A stretch of 64,000 nucleotides of DNA from Peromyscus leucopus. Its lineage: Eukaryota; Chordata; Mammalia; Rodentia; Cricetidae. The position numbers and the translations under genes were made by a program. Shown here one piece after another: positions 10,900 through 21,960 of the stretch (positions are counted from its first letter, which is position 1; the number at the start of each line of letters is the position of its first letter). The notes under the pieces were generated by a model that was not told the origin of the DNA, searched no databases, and saw nothing but the letters and a program-made list of their open reading frames with translations. The stretch is taken from positions 30,940,161-31,004,160 of the forward strand of contig NC_051071.1 in assembly GCF_004664715.2 (NCBI RefSeq), in the 5' to 3' direction.

Positions 10900-11340
10900 A
10901 TGGAGTTGTTTATTCATTTGTCCTTTAAATGAATATGCACTGAAAACCTTCTCTGTGTGTAGCAGATCACAGAAAAAGAAAGCTGAATAAGACCTTGCCC
11001 TAACCTTGAAAAGTTTGTACAGCAGTGGAAGACAGAATCACAGACCAAGAATGCTATGAGGCAAAGAACTGAAATTCATATAGATAATATAAATCCTCAG
11101 TAGAAGGCATAATATGTGACACCTAGAAGACAGAGGGCCTAGAAAGATTTTATGGAAGACAGAATACACAGATAAATATTGAAAATGAAAACCAGTTGAC
11201 CAGTCAGAAGAAGAAATATTGCTTAGACAAAAGAAGCAACATATGCAAATATCTGTGAACCATGTGGGTGAAGACCCATTTATAGGTGGAATGTCCAGAT
11301 CTTGGAATGGAGGAATGGGGATCAAAAGGTGGCTGGACAT
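10900..11340 (-). repeat. Probable L2 LINE relic
   Basis: On the + strand an atgcactgaaaacc..gtgtag type start is followed by ataagaccttgcc, a variable middle, ttttatggaagacag, and aagaagaaatattgcttag..aagcaacatatgcaaa. This is the order of a degraded L2 3' region read on the antisense strand. Confidence 0.45.
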
Positions 11341-11470
11341 TCCCATGTCTGGAGGAAATGGGGATATTTAAAGGACAGATGCAATGAGGGACTTGGTCAA
11401 ATACATGTTTTAGGAAATAAGGTTCACAGTTAGGGGGAGGTGATGAATTGAGCTTATTTTGGTTTGAAAG

Positions 11471-11794
11471 TGAAAACTGAATGTCCCTCACAGGATCAGG
11501 TTTTTGGATGCTGGTACTTTTTTGGGAACATGTCAAGCTTTGGACCCAGGATTTAGCTATAGAATTAGGGCCATAGGGGTAGGGCTTAAGGGTGGCAGGC
11601 TGCTTCATTTCCTATTTCCTTGCTAGTTCCTGAGATGGGAGCAGGCTGTTGCACATGTTCCAGCCACCATGGATGCCATCATGCCTTTCCTACCTTGATA
11701 GGATTTATGCTCTCAAACCTTGAGCCATAATAACCCTTTCTTTCTCTGTTCTCTCAGGTAATTTGTCTCAGCAGTGACAAAGGTGATTGGCACA
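11471..11794 (+). mobile_element. MaLR-class solo LTR
   Basis: It starts TGAAAACTGAATGTCCCTCA. It contains a ccaccatggatgccatcatg segment and ends with ctcaaaccttgagccataat, ccctttctttctctg and a caggtaatttgtctcagcag tail. This is the usual layout of rodent MT/ORR1-type MaLR LTRs. The subfamily is not assigned. Confidence 0.7.
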
Positions 11795-11975
11795 AGAATG
11801 ATTTGGGTTTCTGTAGGAATTCAGAGAAAAAAAAAACCTTACCCTTTCTGGCCTGAACCTGGCTACTGAGGACTTCTCAGAAAAAGTGACTCCTACAGGA
11901 ATGAGCATGGAGGAGATGGAATGAGTCAAGAGGAGACAGCTCTTCAAGGAAAGAGGAAGGTTTGGAGCCAAGTTA

Positions 11976-12007
11976 ACTTGACTACTTGACTACTTGACTA
12001 CTTGACT
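11976..12007 (+). repeat. 8-bp tandem repeat (ACTTGACT)x4
   Basis: Four exact copies of ACTTGACT lie head to tail inside otherwise unique DNA. Confidence 0.95.
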
Positions 12008-12203
12008 GAAGATGGTGTGTGTGTGCAGTTAGTGGGGTACCAGGCAGGGGTGCCAGGACACTGGAAGGCCCTCTTCAACAGCCTACTGGAACATGATGGG
12101 TTTTAGGCAGGTACAACCTTTTCAGATTTGTTGTTCAATGAAGCCATCTGGTTGGTGTGCAAGGGAGTCAGCCTGATGTGGAAGAAGAATGGTGATGAGG
12201 AGG

Positions 12204-12230
<27 letters not shown>
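12204..12230 (+). repeat. Poly(T), 27 nt
   Basis: This is an uninterrupted run of T. I see no SINE body to its right that would make it a retroposon tail. Confidence 0.97.
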
Positions 12231-12234
<4 letters not shown>

Positions 12235-13735
12235 GTTAACACTTACACTGAGCAAAAACAGGAGCTATAGAGAACCAGGACAGTGAATTAAGTTTAAGAG
12301 CAAGTATTTTAGGCACAAGGAGAAAGGAAATGGTGATTGTTGGCATGGACTGGGATTCTGGATAAAGGAAGAAAGCTAGGGGTGATGGGGTTTCCTGAAA
12401 CCTGGGAAAAGGGTAGTGTTTAGATGGCATTGAAAGCTTGGAGACATAATTCACAGGACAAGGAAGTACTTGGGGCAAATTAGAAGACTTTATGGGCAAA
12501 GACAAGGATGTGATTGGTGTTGTTGAGGATGGGAGGGAAGTTCACAGTTTACAAATAAGCAAGTAAGGAGGATATTATATCTTAATCCAATAAACACTAT
12601 TTGAGTTACTGTGACACCCAGGTTTCAGGTTACATGTGGGCATAAAACTCCAATAAAGAACATTTTCAAGAAATCCTATGAGAAGCAAAGACACACACAC
12701 ACAAAGACAGCAAGCCTGTGATTCGTCCATGGGGCAATAGGCCTGTGTAAAGCCCAGGAGAGTGTCACTCAGTGAGGTAAATCCTGGGGTTCATCTGCCC
12801 TGTGTCACGATAGTGCTAGGTATTCTGATTGTGGCAATGAGTATGTCCAAAAAGAGCCTTTCCTGAAAATAAAGATGCTATTTTATTGTGGAAATTTATC
12901 AAGTAGATAAAAATGGGAAAAAATTATATAAATACTGTGATGTTAGTTGGGTTCTGTAGAGAATAGAGTAGGACAGTCCATTGAGGGAGCATGAGGAGAG
13001 AGTTGCAGGGGATTGGGTTAGCCATCAAATGTCAATACTGGCCCAACTCCACAGAGAAGAGAAGAGACAGAAGGCAGAAAAGTCTTTAACTGCTATAAAT
13101 TGTTAGCAAGGTCCATTGGGGTTCCCAAGCCAACATGTCAGTCAAAGGAACCCTTATTGTCCTGCCTCACCCAGTCATTAGGCACATGTAACCCTTGGGG
13201 TGTATGGTTTCTAGAGCATGTGTGTGGTTGAATTATAGAGAACAACAACAGAGCATAACACTTATACTTCAGCAGTGGGATGTCTGTAAGCCCATTCTTA
13301 CAGTCAGCCACAACTTCCAGTTGCTAGGAGAAAATAACACAGGAGAATGGACATTTAGATGATAAGGATGAATGGTTTCCTGGGAAGGTGCCATTAAACC
13401 TAAGATCAGAGCATAAGGAAAACCCAGCTGTGTGAAAAGCATGAAGGAGAACAAAGGGGTAGATCCTATGGTGATATCTGAGTGTCACTCAGAGGGTGAA
13501 GGCAGCTTGAATAAAATCATGAAAGAATAGCAGCAGCTGTGGACAGGAAGCAGTAGTTGGGTTTTGCAGGTAATTTAAAGCAGTTCAGAACATACCATGT
13601 TTGCAAAGGGAAACTAGTCAAGAAGTAGAGGAGAGAGAAATGAGGCCTGACCTGTCATGAATACTACTTCTGTTTGCTCTGTGGAACAGGCATGTAGCAG
13701 ACACGGGTAAGGTGACAACAAATGATAGTTTACAT
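12231..13735. other. Unique sequence, nothing recognised
   Basis: This is about 1.5 kb of AT-rich DNA. Open frames such as 12505-12236 and 13454-13269 on the minus strand lack recognisable protein features. Confidence 0.5.
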
Positions 13736-13739
13736 TGTT

Positions 13740-13875
13740 AGAGCACACTGGTCCCTCTTGGAGGTCCCTGGGGGTGGGTAGAGGGGATTGGTATGGTGGG
13801 CAGAGGTTTCATGGAAGAGAGGCCATCAGAACTCAGCCTTAAAGGAGTGAGATTTCAGGAAAGACTAAAGAATGG
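13740..13875 (-). repeat. Possible L2 relic
   Basis: The segment ggtttcatggaagagaggcc, then actcagccttaaaggagtga, matches the antisense of L2 3' ends in wording and order. The call is weak because the copy is short. Confidence 0.35.
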
Positions 13876-14363
13876 AAATGACCTTAGAGGTGAATTTCAC
13901 TGGGTCTGTGAAGGGAGGAACAATCTTGTAGCATTTTCCAAAATCACTTCTCCAAAACATGGAGCCAAAGTGGCTTTTAATTTAGAGCCTTGTATGGGAC
14001 AGAACATGGTTCAGAAGACACCAAGGACATTCACAGGTGAAAATTGCTTAAATCAGAAAGACAACACAGTTAGGGAGAAGACGTCTCCATCTCCTGCTTT
14101 ATGGCAGGGGGCATTAACTGAGTACTTCACAGACTGAAGCAGAGGGATGAAGAGAACCCTAGACTTCCTTCTGAACTCAGATTTGAATTCAAACTGGAGC
14201 GACACAGTGCACTATTTTGGACTTGGAGACTCAGGGGAAGGGGTGTTTGGATGTCATTAAAAGCTCATTTTTCAGAACCCACTCTTTGAAACCTCTTTCT
14301 ATGCTAAAAAACAAAACATCAAGCTCCCTGCCCCCACAGTCACAGCAGTGACACAGGACAGAG
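13876..14363. other. Unique sequence, nothing recognised
   Basis: This is the flank of the family B LTR. The last six bases (14358-14363, acagag) serve as its target-site duplication. Confidence 0.55.
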
Positions 14364-15262
14364 TGCTGTGGGTTTTCTTTCTGTATGCTGTGAATATGTG
14401 TTGCTCTGATTGGTTGATAAATAAAGCTGAATTGACTTATGGCAAGACAGCTTAGAGGCAGGTGGAAATCCAAGCAGACAGACAGGAAGAGAAAGGTGTA
14501 GCAGGAATCTTAAAAGTTCTTATTAATAAAATCAAACCCGAGGCCAGTTATTGGGGTGAATACTGGAAGGTCAGAGAGACAGAACAAGTCACAGCTATCT
14601 CACCTGGCCAGATCCTCAGCTGGTCCTGTTTCCTCAGACTGGAAGCTTCTGTGTCCTCATCCAGAGTGAATCCCAGCTGAACTGCTGCTTAAAAGCCCAA
14701 ATGCTTAACTAGCCAAATGCTTAACCAGCCAAATGCTTCTAGTTTCTGGTCCTCATGCCTTATATACCTTTCTGCTTTCTACCATCACTCCCTTGGATTA
14801 AAGGCGTGTGTCACCATGCTTGGCTGTTTCCAATGTGGCCTTGAACTCGCAGAGATCCAGAGTGATTTCTACCTCTGAAATGCTAGGATTAAAGGCGTGT
14901 GCCATCACTGCCTAACTAGTGGCTTTTCTGTTCTCTGACCCCAGATAAGTTTATTAAGGTACACAATATTTTGGGGAACACAATACCACCACAGAAAGGA
15001 GAGGCAGAGAGACACCAGCATGCCGCCCAAGGAACAGCATGCCAGCAGACCAGTAAGCCATGGAACACATGGCAAAACATAGATGAATAGAAGTGGGTTA
15101 ATTTAAGTTTATAAGAGCTAGCTAGCAAGAAGCCTGCCATATGTCATGCAATTGGTAATTAATATAAGCCTCTGTGTGTTTACTTGGGTCTGAGAGGCTG
15201 TGGGACCACATTTGTCTGGACCGTGGGGGGCCAGGCAGGACTGGAGAAACTGTCCGACTATA
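14364..15262 (+). mobile_element. Family B solo LTR (ERV), split by a family A LTR
   Basis: It starts TGCTGTGGG and ends CTATA, a decayed CA terminus. It contains the family landmarks gtgttgctctgattggttga, gataaataaagct, gtgggttaatttaag, aattaatataagcctctgtg and gggtctgagaggctgtggga. Flanks acagag (14358-14363) and accgag (15263-15268) form a 6-bp duplication with one change, as expected for an ERVK-like integrase. Without the nested LTR and its duplicated 6 bp, the unit is about 396 bp. The orientation follows the copy at 41442-41819, which lies after a polypurine tract. No internal ERV genes remain. Confidence 0.82.
14497..14993 (-). mobile_element. Family A solo LTR, copy 1, nested in family B LTR
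   Basis: This is a 497-bp unit starting TGTAGCAGGAATC and ending ACCACCACA, flanked by perfect 6-bp repeats GAAAGG (14491-14496 and 14994-14999). On the minus strand it shows a TATATAAGG box near its middle. Between 14800 and 14925 there are two segments resembling pieces of the B1 SINE (ggattaaaggcgtgtg occurs twice). A short CCAAATGCTT triplication lies at about 14696-14737. Confidence 0.88.
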
Positions 15263-15814
15263 ACCGAGCCCCAAACACCTGCAAGCCCTGCCCCCAGCCA
15301 GTCTCTGTCCATAACAGTTGTTGCATTTCTTTATTTGTCACTGGCTCTGCCTTAGGTTTATACCTTTGAAATATGTTTCCACCTCCAGAGGCTTGTGTTT
15401 ATACGCAGGTCAGGTGTAAAAACAATGTACTGTTGGGTAAACACAGCCTACAGAGAGGTTTTTGGGACTTTCTGAATTAAAAATATCAGACATTTTCATA
15501 TGAAAAATGTATATTTCCTGTTTCTCTTGAAAATTCAAGTGATCTGACCACCCTGGCTCACACAGAGCAATGAGGGGTAAAGCTGAGAGTGGCAGGGTTT
15601 CCTTTATCCAATCGTAAGCTCCCTGCTAGCATTTTATTTCCTTTTATTTCCCTACATGCCTGAGCCAAGAAGGAACTGAATTTTTCTAAGATACTAAAAT
15701 GATAATTTCATACTTTTAAAGTTTTTTATTAGCCTTCTAGCCTGGAGGATGAAATTTAATTTTATCACCTTGGACTAAAAGGGTCTCTATAATGTTATCT
15801 CTTTGTCTCTATGG
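15263..15814. other. Unique sequence, nothing recognised
   Basis: This is non-coding flank between the composite LTR and the CT tract. Confidence 0.5.
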
Positions 15815-15922
15815 TTTCCTTCCTTCCTTCCTTCCTTCCTTCCTTCTTTTCTTTCTCCCTCGTTCCCTTGCTCCCTCACTCCCTCCTTCCCTCCATCCCT
15901 TTCTTTCCTTCTTCCTTCCTTG
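15815..15922 (+). repeat. Polypyrimidine (CCTT/CCCT)n tract
   Basis: This run of about 105 nt is nearly all C and T, beginning as (CCTT)n and becoming CTCCCT-rich. Open frames across it (for example 15792-16274) are repeat translations. Confidence 0.95.
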
Positions 15923-18599
15923 TTTCACAACTGAGGTAAATTTATTGTCCCCTCCATGGATCTTTCTAAACACACTCTTCCCAGAAGCCATGTTGGGATT
16001 TTGTACCGTATTGTATACTATCCTCTGCCCTGTGTACACTATAACTCTTTTCTTAAAGCTGAAACACCATTTTCTTTTTCACCCAGTTGAATATCTCCTG
16101 TTCAGTTTCAGCTTAGTCTCGAATCCTGTGACTTGTACTTTCATGTTCCCTGATTCTCTGCGTCCTTGTCACCATGGTGTCAGCTCTGTTATGACCCTTA
16201 CCACACTGTCCTGCCAGTTACAGATCCTCTCCAGATGGCATGGCCCTTTGGTTTGTAGCTATTTTTGCCTTTGAAGTTCTAAGGCAAGACAACTGAGTAG
16301 TATTAACAGTGGAATGGACTACTAATACTTCCTGTTCTCTTGTCAGAGGGAGACAAAGATAGTGACAATCAGTGATGTCTTTCATAAAACTGTTGACAAA
16401 GCAAAGTATAAAGTAATTATATGAATGAGCTAAATAATACAGAAATGATACATTCTTAACTTGCTTAAAATGATTTATTGCATTATTGCCATGGAAAAAA
16501 AACAACTTAAAAGTCAGGGTGCCCAGGTTACATGTCCAATTTTATTGCCAATTACCTGGGTGGCTCAGGGCAAATTGTTCTGGCTCTCTAAACTTGTTTG
16601 CAAAGCTGAACGTTGAAAGTTTTACATTTTTTTGTTTCTGCTTCTGTACATTTCTTCTTCCAGTTTCTTAGGTGTGAGGGGATTTTTATTTTTCTTAAAG
16701 ACATATTCTGGATGGACTGTTAATCATAATTTAATAATGAATATCAGTAATCAGCTTCTTTTACTAAATATACAAATAAATGACAATAGTACTTGTGTAT
16801 GCTGGTTTGCAACATTTTCATAACCTGGCATTGTTTTCATTATATAATCAACACTAACATACTGAAGCACTTGAGTACAGAATCAAAAGACCTCAGCACC
16901 ACATTACAAAGTCTACTCACTCTCTTCTAGCCTTTTGTTCTGTGGTCACATGGCATCTCCATCTTACCTTCCCTGTCTTTATAAAGTCACCCGTGTGATT
17001 GATGGAGTTGGGAGAGCTGATGAAAGCAGGGAGACTGAAAAGAATCAAGGCCTTTACTTACTAAAATCTCTACTTTCTTTAATTGTTTTTTAAGTCACAC
17101 CTGATAAAAGTTAACACACTCACTGCTGGTTAAAGTTGGCTATAGCCCCTGGCATAGATTCCCTGTAATGCACAGTAAAATATCTATGAAGGCTCTGAAG
17201 ATATAAACTCAGAAAACAGCCATAGAGTCAGCCTGGTAACCACCCATGAGTATATCTTGGTAAATATTTTCAAGCATTAATGCTTGAGTAGGTTAGGTGA
17301 GGTGAGTACATTCTATGTGAGATGAGAAGGCTCTCTGTGAGGTAGTGAGTAGGAAAGGTCATTAACCTTCTATCTTTGGGCTCCCACTAGGTCATGCTGC
17401 CCCTGTAATTTATATCCCTTACTAGATGTCCTGGTGGAAATTCATAGATGGTCTGTCTCACTTGGAAACGGATTCTCTGAAGCTGTAATCAAGAAAGGCT
17501 GTACTGGATTGGGATGGATCCTACATCTATTGAGAATGTCCCTAGAGGAGACAAGAAAGAATATTTGAGGTGTGCAGAAAATGATGGCCATGTGAATACA
17601 AGCACAGAGACTGCTGTGGTGCAGAAAGAAGCCCAGGAATGTTCAGAACCACCTAAGCTTACAGACAGAGTTGTGGCCTCTGTCTCCTTATGTTATTTAC
17701 TCTGTCAGATATTGTCATTCTTCAAAGGTCCCTGGTCGGAGTCTGGAGGGCAGGAACAGGTAGGCAAGGGCCTAATGGGAATGCCAGAGTTCTGAGGTAG
17801 AAAAAATTAAGTTCTTGTACACTTGGTGGGGCAAAGAAATACAGAAACTCTTGTATTGGTATTTGGGGAGGACAGTTCCTTTCAATAGAGTTCTAACAGG
17901 CAATTGTCCAAGCCTAGACAAGCTGGTTATACATTGGAGAAGAAATGGGGCTAACCAATGATTCCTCCTTAGGATCTCCCAGCAAACTCTTGGCTTTAAT
18001 ACATTCTTTTTTTTTTTTTTATTTGGGGATGGGAAAGCTGTAAAACATGAAGGAGATGAACTTCAACCTCTCATTATCATCTACTGAAAGAAATTGATTT
18101 GGTTTAGAAAAGTATTTAGTGTCTTAAAATGAAATACAGGGAATGATAAGCCTCTCAGAAATAGGATGTCATTAAGTGAGAATAAAGAACAATAAGATGG
18201 CATGGAAAGGGAACGGGTAAGATGAGGGAGAAAACTAAGAGCATAATAGCAAAATTACATTAGCACTGAGATGCAGTCAGGGAGATAATTGGGCTGAGGG
18301 GAATCACATCAGGGGATACGTGTTAGGCATCTTCTAGAAAGTGGGGCAAATAAATGAAAAAAGTCAAGAGACTGGATGTTTTCTGAAAAAGGTTTAAATA
18401 GGTGCTCTAACAATTAGGTATAGATTGTTTCTACTTGAAGGAGAAAAGAAAAAAGATACGTTTAAAGAAAGTTTGCTGCTTAAAAAATCCCCGTAGGAGC
18501 TGTTTGTAGCTGATCCTAGCTGCAGGTGGAAAAATCCATTTTCTCCAATGGGGTGGCCCTTGGTGTGTGAACTTTGTTTTGTGCCATGCCTCAGGCTCG
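15923..18599. other. Unique sequence with a poly(T) run
   Basis: A T-run of about 16 nt lies near 18005. The open frame at 17514-17795 (93 codons) is the least trivial one here, but it shows no domain that I recognise, so I do not call it a gene. Confidence 0.5.
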
Positions 18600-18775
18600 T
18601 GAATAGTTGCCTAACACAAATATGACCCCATTTTTTATATACATTTCTTGAGAGAAAAAATACAAGAAAATGGGTGGGTAGGGAAGGGTGACTACCTAGG
18701 AGAAGATTGGGGAAGGGAAAGAATGTGATCAAGATGTATTGTATAAAAAATTTAAAAACTTTTTTAAAATGTAAA
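18600..18775 (+). mobile_element. Old L1 3' end fragment
   Basis: A G-rich segment (agaaaatgggtgggtaggga, gagaagattggggaaggg) is followed by gatcaagatgtattgtataa and an A/T-rich tail. This is the layout of old rodent L1 3' UTRs. Confidence 0.5.
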
Positions 18776-18924
18776 AAAAGATCAATTTGTGTGTAGCATA
18801 AATCTCACTAACCATGTCAGGCTACCAAGGCCAGAGTCAGAGAAGAAAATCTTGGTAACTTGGTCTCCATTGGGGACTACTCCAACATTTAACAATGAAC
18901 TGATGAGATAATTTAGTATATTTG

Positions 18925-19415
18925 TGTGGTGGTGATATTGTGTTCCCCAATGTATCGTGCACCCTAATAAATTTATCTGGGGTCAGAGAACAGAACAGCC
19001 ACTAGACAGACATAGAGGCCAGAAAATGGTGGCATTCACACCTTTAATGCTAGCCTTCTGGAGCCAGAGATCCATTGATATCTCTGTGAGTTCAAAGCTA
19101 TACTGGAAATAGCCAGGCATGGAGACTCATGCCTTTAATCCCAGGAAGTAATGGCAGAAAGCAGAAAGGTATATAAGGCATGAAAACCAGGAACTAGGCT
19201 GGTTAAGCTTTTAGGCTTTTGAGCAACAGTTTCACTGAGATTCATTCTGGATGAGGACTTAGAGGCTTCCAGTCTGAGAAAACAGGATCAGTTGAGGAAT
19301 TGACAAGGTAAGGTGGCTATGGCTTGTTCTGTTTCTCTGATCTTGCAGCATTTACCCCAATACCTGGCTCCAGGTTTGATTTTATTAATAAGACCCTCTA
19401 ACAATTTATGTTACA
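18925..19415 (+). mobile_element. Family A solo LTR, copy 3
   Basis: This is a 491-bp unit starting TGTGGTGGTGATATTG and ending TGTTACA, flanked by perfect 6-bp repeats TATTTG (18919-18924 and 19416-19421). Read in this direction, a TATATAAGG box lies about 245 bp in and an AATAAG-type signal (tttattaataagacc) lies near the 3' end. A promoter followed by a poly(A) signal therefore defines the sense strand. B1-like segments lie at about 19026-19110 and 19109-19150. Confidence 0.9.
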
Positions 19416-19469
19416 TATTTGTGTACACATGTATGTGTGTATACATTTGTATGTTTATGTGTGGTATGG

Positions 19470-19540
19470 GTATAGATCCCAGGACCTTTTGCTTGCTGGG
19501 TAAGTGTTCCAGCACCGAGCTACTCTTGTGGTCCAGTTCA
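19470..19540 (-). repeat. ID/B4-type SINE fragment
   Basis: The + strand reads gatcccaggaccttttgctt, then gggtaagtgttccagcacc and gagctactcttgtggtcc. This is the reverse complement of a tRNA-like ID head with A- and B-box relics. Confidence 0.55.
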
Positions 19541-19545
19541 AGGAG

Positions 19546-21794
19546 TTTCAAAATGAATTTTGGGTGAATGTTCAAAACTTCTCAGCTTAAAGTAAAGTAG
19601 AAACCATCAAAATAGCAAAGAAAGAAAAAAAGAAAAAAATTCCTTAGACTTGATTCTTTATACTAGTGAAACTAGCAACAACAACAACAACAACAAAGAA
19701 ATGAAAAATTACTCAGACACAAAATTGCATCAATTTTCTCCTTGTCTTAATTACAAATTGTAAAATACTGAAACACCCTAGAAGAATATAGCATAATGCC
19801 TTTGAGGAGGATGTGGGTACTAATATCTGATTAGTGGACTTAAGCACCTTTGCCCTGAATCTGCAGCACCTCCAAACATTTGTTGGTTTAAAAGGAAAAG
19901 ATCATTGCACTGAACATAACTTTGTGCTGTGCCTTTTGCCCCTTTCATGGAGCAGTGCATTGTGGAGGTCTCTTGTCAGAACACGGTACTCCTTTGTTTA
20001 ATATCCAAAGCCAACGAGGATGCTCTTTCTACCCATTGTACCCATTCCACTATTAATAAGCACTTTTCTTTCTTTTTCAACTCCAAACAGTATGTATGGA
20101 TATCCTTTCCTTTGCACTTTATTTACAAATAGGCTTTGCTCAACTATCCAGAAAACTTTCTCTAATATAGAATTACCTTGATCCTGATATTTAAGTTTTA
20201 CTTAAAGATATGAACAAAGGAATTCTACAATGATACAGGTAGACATGAAATGAAGCAGATAAAACGAAGTTACCAAGTAGGTTACTTACAAAGGAGCAGA
20301 AATCAAGGCTTTCCTTTGGAAGCAGTGAAGGTCAGAATGTGAATAGACTCACATCTGCAGCATTTTCAAGTGGAAAACCAGTATTGTGTACAGAGGATAT
20401 TATTTCCCTCCAAGTAGTCTTTTGTATAAAAAAAAAAAAAATCATTCTCTGGTAAACTCTGATTCTTGATGCGGTGACTAAAGGGACTGGATTAAGAACT
20501 TGTCTTTTCCCATTATCAGTAGCTAATCACAAATGAAGAAACCAAGGATAAGAAAGACAGGATGAAAATGCAGCAGCCTCCCTTTCCTCAGATTGGATCC
20601 ATACTCAAGAGGCAGCTTGGCACAGAGTTGTGCACCCAGGGGCACCTGGTTGGTTGCTCTGATGAGCTGCCCTTCTTGGCTGTTCTTTTCCTCTCATTTT
20701 CCAAGACATGTGTGTCCAGAATCCTAAATTTCAGTAGTTCAGGTAGAATCTTTGTGATTGATGTCCATTTAGAACAGTAATTCTTATTATTTTACTGATG
20801 CACTTGGAAATGATTGCTGAAATACAAAAACACTTAAAACACTGAGAAAATTAATAAACAACAAAACAATCCATTTCTTTTCTATAAAATTTGAGCTGTA
20901 GAGAGTGACATATGACCATTCTCACTGCCGTGGAACAGAAATAACAACTTCCTGCTTCTTCAGCATGTATATTGGGCCTAGGAAGAGCCTGCATTTTTTT
21001 TTTTTTTGAAAAGAAATAAACTACCCACTGGCAGATATTATCTGTCATTAAGCTACTCTTTATTTTATTTTCCATCCAGGAACTATGAACATGTCTGAGT
21101 TCTTTATGCTTAAAAGCAGTATTATGCCATTATTTCAAGCACATTAAAATACACAGAAAAAGTGTAGGGCAAACACAACTGGCTATTTCTGGTTACCATT
21201 AGTTACACACTTGATCATCACTGGTTTTAAAATGTCAGGTTGCTCATCTTATCCTTTGCATTTTAAAATTTTATTCATTTCTACACAAAGAAATTTGCTC
21301 TGTTCTAATGAAAGGTAAGTGGACAGTATTAAAAATAACTGTTTAATTTTAACATACAATGATATGGCGACTAAAAACATATCCATCATTCAGACATGAA
21401 TATTAGTATGTGAATATTAACAGTAATTGTCTGAATAATGAAAGGAGTAACTTTTCTTTCTTCACAGATTATCAAAAGCCTTGCTATTTTAGATTATGGA
21501 AAATAGTTTAAAATTCTCTCTGTATTAAGGATTCACTCAGCAATAATTCTGTAGACACCTATTGTGAGAATGGCTTTGTGGCTAAACAGGTAAATGAAGC
21601 ATGGCACATTGTTCTAGGATTCCTATTGTCATGAGCTATTCTTTCCTTAATTGTCCATGTTAAACAGTGAGAAGAGAAGGAATCACTTTCATTGATAGAG
21701 AGAGGCCACACAATAGGTTTTCAGGTCTGGCTGAGCTGGCCTGAAATAATCCATTAAGCATATGCTGGTGAGAAACATCATGGAGTTTAGAAAG
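19546..21794. other. Unique sequence with short simple repeats
   Basis: It contains (AAC)7 near 19676-19696 and A/T runs near 20429 and 20996. I see no supported gene. Confidence 0.5.
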
Positions 21795-21960
21795 CATGGT
21801 CCATAGTGTCAGGCCTATTTGGATTAGAATAGAATTAGAGCCTTCATTTCAGGCTCAGCATGTGACCTCAGACTTGGTTTCCACATCTTTAAAATGCAGA
21901 GACTAAAATGAGTCCACGAGGTCATGGAGAATGAAATAATTATAAGAAATTGTGCATTAC
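21795..21960 (-). repeat. MIR SINE relic
   Basis: The + strand carries catgtgacctcagacttgg, ttccacatctttaaaatgca and gaatgaaataattataagaa in the order of an antisense MIR. Confidence 0.65.

Noticed and set aside
12204..12230. Poly(T) as the tail of a processed pseudogene
   Set aside because: No cDNA-like sequence or target duplication is visible on the right side where the body should be.
17514..17795. Possible single-exon gene or exon of 93 codons
   Set aside because: There is no recognisable domain, and no splice or promoter context that I can support. The length is compatible with chance in 64 kb.
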